DNA of 64,000 bases from Brasenia schreberi (taxonomy: Eukaryota; Streptophyta; Magnoliopsida; Nymphaeales; Cabombaceae). Shown one piece after another: positions 1 through 11,721 of the stretch. The notes beneath the pieces were generated by a model that worked only from the letters and a program-made list of their open reading frames with translations, ran no database searches and was not told the DNA's origin. The stretch's first letter is position 1, and each line of letters begins with the position of its first letter. The stretch is taken from assembly GCA_036023115.1 (NCBI GenBank), contig JAYKKT010000089.1, positions 20,269,001 through 20,333,000 on the forward strand. The letters are read 5' to 3'. The position numbers and the translations under genes are program-made.

Positions 1-1
1 G

Positions 2-1015
2 GTGCAGAGAGATTTGATCACCTGGAACACCATGGTTGCAGTATATGAGAAATTTGGCCTCCGGGAATCTCTAGACATGTATTTTGAGATGGAAACATAT
101 GATCTTAGGCCAAACTGCTTCACTTTTACTAGTGTGGTGACGACATGCTCTAAGTTGGCTGCCTTGGCGTGTGGAGAACAAGTTCATGGTCGAACATTAA
201 AGAGTGGGTTCTGCGAGGATATTCCTTTAGCAAATGCACTGATCAACATGTACGCAAAGGGGGGTGATGTTAAAAGTGCACGAAAAGTTTTTGATGAAAC
301 CCCTCAACGAAACCTGGATTTATGGACATCCTTGTTGATGGGATATGGGAAGCATGGATATGGCAAAGAAGCAATTGAATTATTTGAATCAATGATATAT
401 TCCGGTGTTCATCCTGATCATGTTGCATTCTTAGGTGTTCTTTGTGCATGCAGTCATGCTGGACTGGTGGACTATGGATTGTCACAATTTAGTTCAATGA
501 GCGCTACTTACTCTCTCCAGCCAAAACAGGAGCATTTTGCATGCGTAGTTGACATGCTTGGTCGAGCTGGCAAGCTTGTGGAGGCGCTCAAATTGATCCA
601 AAGCATGTCCATTGAGGCTGATGACTCTGTGTGGGGTGCCCTTCTAGCTGCCTGTAGAGTGCATTGCAACCCAAGTTTGGGAAGCCTGGCGGCAGAGAAG
701 ATACTAAGCTTGAGACCAGAGCATTCTGGGACATACACATTACTGTCCAACATTTATGCTGATGCAGGTAAATGGAGTGCACTCGCTTGCACTAGACGAT
801 TAATGAAAGACAGTTCCCGGAAGAAAGAAGCAGGCAAAAGTTGGATAGAGGTCAAGAATCAAGTTCATGTCTTTGTGGTAGGTGATACTGCTAGCCCTCA
901 TATGGAGCTACTGTACGGAGAGTTAAAGAAGCTATATCAGCAGATGAGAGAAGCAGGTTATGTGCCTTCGCTGGACAGATTGTTGCATGAAGTGGAGGAT
1001 GGAGCGAACACATGA
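2..1015 (+). CDS. PPR protein, PLS class with E/E+ tail, C-terminal part
   Basis: The frame is open from the window edge, so the true start, any transit peptide and the first repeats lie upstream. The 337 visible residues hold about five to six degenerate 31-36-residue PPR units; typical signatures are LANALINMYAKGG near residue 78, LLMGYGKHGYGKEAIELF near 111 and VVDMLGRAGKLVEA near 181. An E domain follows (VWGALLAACRVH, near 209), then an E+-like tail (GKSWIEVKNQVHVF, near 278), and no DYW deaminase domain. Proteins of this class bind organellar RNA, usually to specify C-to-U editing in mitochondria or plastids. From memory the tail most resembles Arabidopsis At1g56570 (PGN, mitochondrial); I infer that relationship and have not tested it. 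The stop TGA is at 1013-1015. No frame damage is visible, so it is probably a live gene. Confidence 0.9.
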   Translation: MQRDLITWNTMVAVYEKFGLRESLDMYFEMETYDLRPNCFTFTSVVTTCSKLAALACGEQVHGRTLKSGFCEDIPLANALINMYAKGGDVKSARKVFDETPQRNLDLWTSLLMGYGKHGYGKEAIELFESMIYSGVHPDHVAFLGVLCACSHAGLVDYGLSQFSSMSATYSLQPKQEHFACVVDMLGRAGKLVEALKLIQSMSIEADDSVWGALLAACRVHCNPSLGSLAAEKILSLRPEHSGTYTLLSNIYADAGKWSALACTRRLMKDSSRKKEAGKSWIEVKNQVHVFVVGDTASPHMELLYGELKKLYQQMREAGYVPSLDRLLHEVEDGANT

Positions 1016-3434
<2,419 letters not shown>

Positions 3435-3475
3435 CTCTCTCTCTCTCTATCTATATATATATGTATATATATATA
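3435..3475. repeat. (CT)n(TA)n compound microsatellite
   Basis: A short CT run passes into an imperfect TA run immediately left of the LINE fragment. The same CT-to-TA layout occurs at 20672-20744, 20900-20996 and 37014-37106. Confidence 0.9.
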
Positions 3476-3484
3476 ACAAGGAAA

Positions 3485-4330
3485 ACATTCAAAATTGTGA
3501 AAATTAGCCATATATCAAGTGGATGAACCATATTATGAAATTATTGAATGTAGGTTGAGACAAATATCATGTGCAATAGATAACCAATTAGGATTCATGC
3601 AAGGAAGATCTATTATTGAGGTTATTCATCTATTGAGATGTTTTATAGAGCATTTTAGAGAGAGAAAAAAAACATTATACGATATTTATTAATCTAAAAA
3701 AATTTATGATACGGTGCTAAGAGATTCTTTGAAGAACTTTGAAAAAGAGAGAGTTATCTCATTATCATAAATTAATCTTATAATAGACATATATGATAGT
3801 GCGTAAACATTTGCTAGAACCCACGAAAGAATGACATTCCTTTTCAGTTAATATTGCATTATACCAATGATCAACTTTATGTCTATATTTATTTATATTT
3901 ATCATTGATGAGTTAACAAACTGCATTCAAGATGAAGTTTCTTAGTGCATGTTATTCATAGATGATATTGCATTAGTGGGTGAGTTTAAGAAAAAAGTTT
4001 ATAGGAAATTGGAATTATGGAGAAAAACATTAGAAAGTAAAAGCTTTAGACTTAACAAAAATGTAAGTTTAATCATTTGGTTTGGTTATTTCAAATGATA
4101 TATAGAAATTAGGATTGACACATTGTATCCCTTGTAAGAAATGTTTTAAATGCATAGGGTTAATTTTTTATAGTGCTAAAAAAAATTGATAGAGATGTTA
4201 CACATAGAATTAATGTGAGCTGAGCATGTATTTTATGTGATATGAATATACTATTAAGGTTGAAAGATAAATATCATATAGTAACAATTGGACCTGTAAT
4301 GCTGTCAACATGTGTAAAAGATAACTGTTA
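3485..4330 (+). mobile_element. RTE-clade LINE fragment, reverse-transcriptase part, dead
   Basis: This aligns by eye with 9070-9990 of the longer RTE element: the string ATGAACCATATTAT is at 3522 here and at 9106 there, and matches continue through the RT palm and thumb. A readable active-site box survives near 3956-3975 as LFIDDIALV, where the family has F-A-D-D. Both ends are truncated, many stops and frameshifts are present, and neither the endonuclease nor the TTG tail is included. It is older or more decayed than the copy at 7211-10353. Confidence 0.85.
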
Positions 4331-6329
4331 TTCACCCAACTTGTAGATAACTGAAAAACATGGTTAAACCCATGGTCTGTGTATATGATACAGAGTGGCC
4401 TGTTGCCCCCATGGCTCCACCATTCACATGGGGAGCTTCATCAATCGAGTCATAAAGACAGCGAACAAAAAGGAAGGAGCCGAGTGCTGCAAAGAAAAGA
4501 AACAAACCCATCCTTCTCATGAAATGACTTCCGTTTTTGTTAGCCTCCCTACAATGTAGTTCCCTCATTTTCAGCATGTATGGTGAGATTTCCAGAGAGA
4601 GAGAGAGAGAGACCGTGGACAATAGCTGATCTCGTTTGCAGCTTTACCATCTTCTGGTACATAAATGGTGCTGTAGACTTTGGATTTGATGAGCATCTCA
4701 ATAGGTTTTCTGGCCGAAGAGGATGTTTAGTTCTCAATACAAGGAAGTGAAGAAGTGCAGTGGGCTAGCTGAATACGTGCGCATGAAAATGAACTTTGTA
4801 GATTAGGGCTCTCGCAACTTTACATGGAACCCGATAGAAATACAATCTGAAGTCGATTGAGAACAACCCAGGAAAAGGTCGTACATAGTTCAGGTTGACC
4901 TGTTCTAATACAAATACTACAAGATGACGGCACGACACACATGCAGGCTGAAACACAAAGCTGCTCCTCCTATCAGATGGAATTTCAGACCACAGAAACT
5001 TTGCATTTTGCACATTCACGAAAACTAGTTTACATACAAGACGTGTAAAAGACGATCTTATTAGGACCAACAAGCTCCAATTAGAGATTCTATTCAATTC
5101 CCAAGCCAAGAAGCTTGTTGGCTGCCCTCAGGGATAGAGTTACTGGGACGAGATCCAGCAGTTGGGATGAATCCGTAAAATGCTTGGGTTCCATTGAAAA
5201 GAAACAAAAACTAGGACTTTGTCGTGGGGATGGTTAGCGAGCCAGATAAGTCAAACCTGCAGTGCTCTTGCTGGCAACGAGTTTCATATATTTATGAGCA
5301 ATTCATGTTGAGGAGCTGTTTTGTTATTTCATGAGCTGAATTCAAGCATAACCAGCTGGTTCATGTGTGTGAACTCGATTTTGCCTGTTCCAATTCAAAT
5401 TTGAGCTAGTTTCAAAATCGTACCGCAACAACCATTGGAGAAACCAAGGCATCATCGGTTCACAGGAGTTTAAGAGAAGACAAATGGTTTACGAGAGCCA
5501 AATAGACACTGTTGTTCATTTTCAGATCAATTAAGGTCACGAATGAACTAGGAATGAGTCTCGTCGGTGTATTTGAATTTTGATGGACAACATTGCCGGG
5601 TAAAAAATTCACATGGTGTAATTACTAACGTTAGGCTACACTTCAAAACCAAGGTTGTAGATTTTATGCCCAAATATGTGGATCTAGAGGGGAGAAATAC
5701 TAAAATAAAAGGGAGAGGCAACAGAAATTAATGAAGATTTTCCTTTTAGAGAAAGTTGGGATTTTGTGGTTGGGCCGGCCCACTTTATGCAATATCGTGA
5801 GAGCCTGTAATAATATCACAATGTCAATGGTAACCGTATTCTTTCTGTGCCTTCACTCTCAGAAGCATGCCTCTTTTCTTAACAAGGCAAAGCTGGAGTT
5901 AGGCTGAAATTGAATTCATGACTTGCTACCACCACAATATGCCTGTCCATCGATTAAAATGAAGTGACTCGACTTTTCTTCAATGCTATGGCAGAGCTTT
6001 GTAATAAGAAGCATTTTTGCTTCCAACCAATGAAAATTTTGAGTTAAACTTCTATTTTGACTCGGATCTTATGACCGAAGGCACTACAAGAAAACAATAT
6101 AACATGATCTTACATATTTAGAGGTAAAACACAATTAAGAACTGGTCTGGCCTTTATTTATCTTCGGTATAATGGGGAGGGAGAAGCCAGATGCACACCC
6201 TGATATTGAACTCATGACTTCTAACCTTGTAAGTGAGCTGTTGCTTATTAACAGGAGTGGGGGTATCGCTTTTCTCCAACCGGCGACATTCTCGTCCTCC
6301 CCCTCTCTCTCTCTCTCTCTGGGGCTACT
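4331..6329. other. Spacer with weak minus-strand frames and a (GA)n tract
   Basis: No gene is recognised. A (GA)n tract lies at 4594-4612 and a (CT)n tract at about 6302-6321. On the minus strand, 4332-4622 could encode a short peptide with one hydrophobic stretch (GLFLFFAALGSFLFV). That stretch is preceded on the same strand by a pyrimidine run ending in TTTGCAG, a good 3' splice-site look-alike, so an orphan exon is possible. The 114-codon minus frame at 4765-5109 resembles nothing I know. The rest is ordinary AT-rich plant spacer, possibly including promoter DNA of the proline-rich gene at its right end. Confidence 0.4.
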
Positions 6330-6758
6330 ATGGCCTGCCGGATCCGATGCCAGAAAGCGTCACTCCTTTTCGTGGTCTTCCTCGTCACATTCAACTTGAC
6401 GAGCAGCCCAGCATTGGTCTGGACCATGCGTCTGGGCCTACTCTGCACCGCGTGTGCCTCCTCCTGCAACCCGCCGGAGTCGCTACCTCCACCACCGCCA
6501 GGGGACTCCAGTAATTACTCCCCTCCTTCCAATCCTGCTCCGCCTCCGCCGGGCTCCGGCTACGTCTACCCTCCCCCTAACCTCCCTTACTAACCGGCGC
6601 CGCCTCCTCCGGATCCGCTGCTCCCTTACTACCCGTACTACACCAAAACCCCAAGGAGCCCTCCCTATAATAATTATAAGCCCTCCTCCGCCAACGCTCT
6701 TCCTATGCACTCTTCTCTCCTTTCCGCCATCGTTTTTGTTCTCCATCTCTTCATATAA
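6330..6758 (+). pseudogene. Proline-rich cell-wall protein, secreted, GPI-like tail, one internal stop
   Basis: Translation from ATG 6330 gives an N-terminal hydrophobic segment (LLFVVFLVTFNL, residues 12-23) that fits a signal peptide. It is followed by a short Cys motif (LCTACASSC) and a Pro/Tyr-rich region (ESLPPPPPGD, PAPPPPGSGYVYPPP). A TAA at 6591-6593 ends the frame after 87 codons. The same frame continues without a shift for 54 more codons as PAPPPPDPLLPYYPYY and so on, and ends in a hydrophobic tail (LLSAIVFVLHLFI) before TAA 6756-6758. That layout (signal peptide, Cys pair, Pro-rich spacer, hydrophobic C terminus) matches small plant hydroxyproline-rich proteins of the cell wall or plasma-membrane surface. 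The single stop interrupts it between a Tyr codon and the next Pro. It may be a recent null allele or a sequencing error. No close family name is claimed. Confidence 0.7.
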
Positions 6759-7195
6759 AATTTCTCTCCGGAAAGAATAACAAAATCTCCTCATATAGAA
6801 AATGGTAACCCTCTTCTCTCTCTCTTTGAGGCGAGAGGAGGTGGCCAAAGAGAGGCAATGACGCTCCATGGTGGATCCTGGCCGCTGAATTCTGTACTCT
6901 TACAGTAATTCACCTTATGTAATCGGGACATTAGAATAATTTGAAATAATTGCTTTCTCAATCGTCAAGTCGTCTTATGGCTAGTCTGAATCTACTTGTT
7001 CATGTGCATTTACCCATTGAGCTTTGCTTCAAATTTGCTGGTTAGGTACTTTTTTGCTTCTTTTAATTCCTTCCCTTTGCATAAACAAGTTGGCTGTGGA
7101 CATGCCCTATATTGATACGTAAGAAAACAATTGATTGCATAATGAATTACATCAAATGATCAATTTACCATGTTAGTGTCTCATTTTTAGAATTC
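6759..7195. other. Spacer right of the proline-rich gene
   Basis: Contains a CTCTCTCTCT stretch near 6813 and otherwise AT-rich DNA with no frame of interest. It is probably 3' UTR and spacer, ending at the LINE target site. Confidence 0.4.
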
Positions 7196-7210
7196 ATATG
7201 TGTTGAGCTC
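7196..7210. repeat. Left target-site duplication of the RTE LINE
   Basis: The 15-mer ATATGTGTTGAGCTC occurs here and again, identical, at 10354-10368. It flanks the RTE element exactly and defines both of its ends. Confidence 0.93.
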
Positions 7211-7551
7211 AACTATGCTAATGTAAGAGATCACCCTTGCATTACCAGTCCCAAGCCCACATAAAGGAGGAGGCTTTCGGCAGCGTAAAACTTTGTCAGA
7301 TTTTTATACCATGGATTACGCAAATTATGAGCATTGCTTTGAGGTGTTCTCGCCTAGCGACGTGCTGCAGAATTCAAATGCAGTGATAAGTAAGCAAGGG
7401 CCACTACATTTTTGCCCGAATGTAGTGAATCAATTGAAGAGGGTTCTCACATCATGGGCAGGTGTGGGTAAAGAAGTTAGTCTCGCTACATTGCCACCCG
7501 AATGTAGTAAATAATTTACAAAGAGGGTCTCTGCATTTTCAATATGGACGG

Positions 7552-8244
7552 ATGCGGGAGGTAAGGAAGCTAATCCTAAATAATAGGATTCGTATTGGTT
7601 CTTCAAATATTGTAACACTATCCGGTAAGCTAATGGAGGTGGTAGATACTATGATTCGGAGAAATATTCATATTCTATGTTTACAAGAGACAAATTGGGT
7701 TAGAGAAAAAGCAAAGGAGATAAATGATACAAGTTTTAAATTTTGATACTCAGATAAGGAAAAGACTCGAAACGAAGTTGGTATTATCATAAATAAATAT
7801 TTAAAGGATAGTGTAGTAGACATACAACGATATGGTGACCGAATCATGATGTTGAAATTAGTGTTAGGAGCAAAGGTTTTGAATATAGTTTGTGATTACG
7901 CATCCCAAGTAGGACTAGAAGTTAGTATAAAGACCACTTTTTGGGAGGAGTTAGATAAGGTGATTTAAATAATTTCATAAAGAGAGATGATTTGTTTAAG
8001 AGGAGACTTAAATGGACATGTTGGTGAAAAGGCATTAGGATATCAAGGTATTCATGAAAACTTTGGTTTTGGGGATATAAATGAGGAAGGTAGAGAAATT
8101 TTAAATTTTGTTATGACATTTGATCTCTTTATAGTCGATACAATTATCAAAAAACGAGATGAACATTTAATTACTTATAAGAGTGGCTTATCACAAACAC
8201 AAATTGATTACTTTATTTGTAGAAAAAAAGGTAGTGTGTTGTGA
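7552..8244 (+). pseudogene. RTE endonuclease domain, interrupted
   Basis: From M at 7552 the frame reads IRIGSSNIVTLSGK, then ILCLQETNW (the catalytic QE box of AP-type endonucleases, around 7670-7700). It stops at 7744-7746 and then resumes. The segment 7987-8244 carries RGDLNGHVGEK (the G-D-x-N metal and phosphate-binding box) and ends with QTQIDYFICRKK, where S-Q-x-D-Y-F is usual before the last catalytic positions. In an active element this domain nicks the target DNA to prime reverse transcription. Stops and at least one shift between 7746 and 7987 break it. Confidence 0.87.
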
Positions 8245-8859
8245 AGATTGCAAGGTAATTTTAGGAGAAAGTTTAACCATAAAACATCGACTTTAGTTAT
8301 GGATTTACAAATTAAAAAATGAACAAAGAAGAAAAGAGTGCATTGAGCTATTCAGACTAAATGGTTGAACCTCAAAAGTGAGAAAAAAGATATATTGAAA
8401 CAGAAAGTCCTCCAAAGAAATGCTTGGAATTATGTTTTTGGTGGTGGAGTGAAGTAGTGCAAAATAAAATCAAGGCAAAGAGGGTATGTTACAAATTACA
8501 TTATGCTAAAAAAATTAGTGAAACTTTAGAGAGTTATAAGAAAGTAAAGAAGGAAGCAAAAAAGGTTGTCAATGAAGCAAAAACTAAAATTTAGGAGGAT
8601 TAGTATAAAAAACTCAACTCAAAAGAGGGTGAAAGAGATATTTTTAGAATAACTAGGATTAGAGATTATAAAACAAAAGATCTTTATTCTTTTAAATGCA
8701 TCAAAGACGAGGCTAAAAAATTCTAGTGACAAATGATGATATAAGAAATAAATGAAAAAACTATTTTTATAAGTTTTTTAATGAAAATAAAGATGCTAGC
8801 ATTAGCTTAAGAGAGTTAGCCAAATCAGAAAAGTATATAAACCATAATTTCTACTGACG
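8245..8859 (+). pseudogene. RTE linker between endonuclease and reverse transcriptase
   Basis: A Lys-rich, stop-riddled linker (for example VKKEAKKVVNEAKTK-like codons near 8540-8590) corresponds to the region that joins endonuclease and RT in plant RTE elements. No separate gene is present. Confidence 0.6.
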
Positions 8860-10308
8860 TATTCAAAGCAATGAAGTTAAAGAGGCTCTTAAACATATGA
8901 AGGGTGGTAAATCAGTAGGACCAGATAATATTCTTATAGAAGTTTGAAAAATATTAGGGGAAATAGGAATCACTTCACTCACAAGACTGGCGAAATATGG
9001 AGAAACCAAAAGATGCCTGAGGAATGGAAAGCAAGTACAATTATACCCATATATAAGAACAAGGGTGACATTGAGAATTGTGCGAATTATCGAGGTATCA
9101 AGTTAATGAACCATATTATAAAATTGTAGGAAAGAATTATCGAACGTAGGTTAAGACAAGTATCAAGTACAACACATAACCAATTTGGATTCATGCTAGG
9201 CAGATCTATTGTTGAAGTGATTCACCTTTTGAGACGTCTTATTGAGCATTTTAGAGCAAAAAAGAAAGACCTTTACATAATATTTATTGATTTATAAAAA
9301 ACTTACGATAGGATACCGATGGAGGTTCTGTCGAGAACCTTGGAAAAAAGAGGTATCCCATTGACATACATTAACCTTATAAGAGACATGTATGATGGTG
9401 GAAAAACATGTGTGAGGACTCATGAAGGGATGATAGACTTCTTTGAAGTTAATATTGGGTTACATCAAGGATCAACTTTAATTCTATACTTATTTATAAT
9501 AGTGATTGGTGAGTTAACAAAATATATTCAAGATGAAGTGCATTGGTGTATGTTATTTGCAATGACATTGTGTTTGTGTAAGAGTAAGGAAAAAGCTAAT
9601 AGAAAATTGGAACTATGGAGAGAAGCATTAGAAAGTAAAGGCCTCCGACTTAGTAGAACAAAGACAAAATATATGGAATGTAAGTTTGATCATTTGGTTA
9701 CTTCAAAGGACATAAAAATTAAAATTGGCACACATTGCATTCCCCAAAAAGAAAATTTTAAATACCTAGGTCAATTTTTGAGAGTGATGGAAGAATTGAT
9801 GAAGATGTTATGCATAAAATTAATGTTGGTTGGTTAAAATGGAGAGGAGCATCAAATATTCTTTGTGATTAGAAGATACCATTAAAGTTAAAAGGTAAAT
9901 ATTATAGAGTAGTAATTAGACTTGCCATGTTTTATGATTGAGTGTTGGGTAGTTAACCATCAACATGTACAAAAGATGTCTGTGATAGAAATGAAGATAT
10001 TGAGATGGATGAATGGTCATACAAGAAAAGACCGTATACATAATGAGGTTATTGGAAACAAATTAGGAGTGGAACCAATAGAGGATAAAATGAAAGAATA
10101 TCATTTAAGATGGTTTGAACATATAGAGAGAAGATCAGAAGAAGAACCTATAAGAAGGTATGAAAAACTAAATTTGAAAAGTATTAAAAGAGGTAGAGGA
10201 CAACCACAAAAGTGTTGGAAAGAAATAATAAAGAATGATATAGCTTATTGTGAGTTAACTGCTAACATGGCATATAATAAGCTCTGTGGAAACAAAGAAT
10301 CCATGTAG
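8860..10308 (+). pseudogene. RTE reverse transcriptase, interrupted, active site frameshifted
   Basis: Recognisable blocks in order are: VKEALKHMKGGKSVGPDNI (8877 on), EWKASTIIPIYKNKGDIENC (9022 on), NYRGIKLMNHIIKL, then a TAG at 9127, then FGFMLGRSIVEVIHLLRRL (9187 on), a TAA just after IIFIDL near 9293, and LHQGSTLILYLF near 9463. The active-site F-A-D-D box near 9550-9570 has lost one base, giving LFA followed by a shifted frame; the decayed copy near 3960 still shows the D-D pair. The thumb (KFDHLVTSKDIKIK) and the C-terminal block (9922-10308, RWMNGHTRKDRIHNEVIG) follow. The enzyme cannot be made as it stands. Confidence 0.88.
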
Positions 10309-10353
10309 CCGACCCCGTCTAGTATGGGAAAAAGGCTTTGTTGTTGTTGTTGT

Positions 10354-10368
10354 ATATGTGTTGAGCTC
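10354..10368. repeat. Right target-site duplication of the RTE LINE
   Basis: The second copy of ATATGTGTTGAGCTC, identical to 7196-7210, directly follows the TTG-rich tail. Confidence 0.93.
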
Positions 10369-10618
10369 GCGGTTGATTTCATGTCTACCTCAGCAGCCAT
10401 AGTGAGCGTACTCACATAGGGTTTTTCTCATGAAGATTATTTCATCGTATAAATAGCTTTCACTCTTTCAAGAGATTATTTTGACTTTTTCAAAAAACAA
10501 AACAGTTTTCTAAAAAATTATCTTTTATAAAAAGCTAACTCAACTCATGAAATCCAAGAAGAGAGTCTTTCTTCCCACATTTCATAGTTGTTATTGGGGC
10601 TTATAGTTGCCACCAATA
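10359..10618 (-). mobile_element. Copia LTR remnant split by the RTE LINE
   Basis: From TGTTGAGCTCGCGGTTGATT to CCACCAATA this matches the copia LTR at 20214-20618, including TTTCATCGTATAAATAG and AACTCAACTCATGAAAT. It is about 145 bp shorter, mainly through loss of the purine-rich middle. Because the LINE duplicated its target, the first ten LTR bases also occur at 7201-7210. No copia internal sequence is attached, so it is a solo or fragmentary LTR. Strand follows the coding strand of the related copia copy. Confidence 0.78.
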
Positions 10619-10799
10619 ACCCACGTCTCTCACTTGGCTACTTGAGTTAATCTATCTGGTTTTGCCTCTCACTATTTTTGGGGTTTACCAAGTTGTATCA
10701 TTTATCTAGTTGGAAGTAAATTACAACTTTTGCTTGTCATGCAATTTTTCCATAATCAATATATTTTATCTACATAACTGTCATGTATTTCCCTTGAGG

Positions 10800-11716
10800 T
10801 TTGGGTGGCCTTCTCCAAGGTTCACCACTTCTTGGTTATCCCATGAAAACTTGAGGCACTTGCGGAAGGTTAAAGGGACGGCTCAGAGGGAATGTATCCA
10901 AGGTCTCCCTAATAACAAGTTGTAATGAGGGTTTATGTCTAAGATATGAAACAACCCCGTATGTGGGATATTTTCTATCTCCATGGGTAACTCGATGGAT
11001 CCTAAGGGGTGGGATGAGTTGCCTTCGTATCTTGTGATAATGGTAGGACTTGGTTCTAGCCTAGAAATGGGTATTCCTATTTGGAAGGTCACGTGAAGAG
11101 GAAGAATGTTTAGACCTCCTCCCCCATCAATCAAACATTTGATTAGAGTGTGGTGATTTAATACCACCTTTATATGCAAAGCTTGGTTGTGGGTTGTATT
11201 TGGTCTCTCTAATTCATCATCGGTGAACACAATTGTAGCCCTGACAAAGATGGGAGATACCAAGAAGGATAGGGATTCGGGAGTTGTGAAAGTGTTAACT
11301 TTGGCTTTCTCTAGGATTCCCTCTAAGACTTATTTATGTTTAGGTGAAGTTTGTATCAACTCTAAAATAGACATGTTTATGAGAAGTTTTGAAAGATAAA
11401 GTTCCAAATCATATGGGGTTAACACAACACTTTTATCCTTATCCATGCCATGAGATGCATTAGAGATGCATGCTTTCAAAGGGTCAGGCAAAACGACTAC
11501 TTCCTTACTAGCTTGTTTAGCTAAGTGTGGGGGTTGATAGATCATTCCAAACCTAATCACCTCTCATACACTCTCCCTAAGGCTCAATCCTAGCTTGACT
11601 CTATTTTGATGCTTCGGAGCACTACGAATTTAAATAAAAGCTCTAGCCGAGGGCGAGACTCTAAGTGCTCCCCGGATCACTACTTGTTTGCCTTTTTTTA
11701 TTATGAGAGATAGTGG
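10800..11716 (-). pseudogene. Old Tat-lineage gypsy: protease and zinc-knuckle linker, minus strand
   Basis: The minus-strand frames 10883-11263 and 11330-11560 match the protease region of the complete element at 30768-32360. Shared blocks are NQALHIKVVLNHHTLIKCL, IDGGGGLNILPLHV (retropepsin active-site region, D-G-G in place of the usual D-S/T-G), GSIELPMEIENI and HYNLLLGRPWIHSL. Further upstream in coding sense IYQPPHLAKQ and LSKLLINMSILELIQTSPKH also align. Reverse transcriptase and later domains are absent: recognisable sequence stops near 10800. This is the distal end of a decayed element that continues at 15030 beyond a solo LTR. Confidence 0.87.
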
Positions 11717-11721
11717 TGTAT

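Larger units (their letters stand above)
7211..10353 (+). mobile_element. RTE-clade LINE, near full length, 15-bp TSD, frames broken
   Basis: A 3143-bp element lies between identical 15-bp duplications. Its 5' end carries the string AGTCCCAAGCCCACATAAAG (7248-7267) and a GCGTAAAACTTTG motif that I recognise from plant RTE 5' regions. The body encodes an apurinic-type endonuclease and then a reverse transcriptase. The 3' end is the RTE-type terminus CCGACCCCGTCTAGTATGGG followed by a GTT/TTG microsatellite tail running to the duplication. Length and order fit an intact-length RTE. Many stops and shifts make it inactive. It inserted into an older copia LTR (see 10359-10618). Confidence 0.93.

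Noticed and set aside
4765..5109. 114-codon minus-strand frame, and the hydrophobic frame at 4332-4622
   Set aside because: No recognisable family, no supporting neighbours; kept only as a possible orphan exon in the spacer note.
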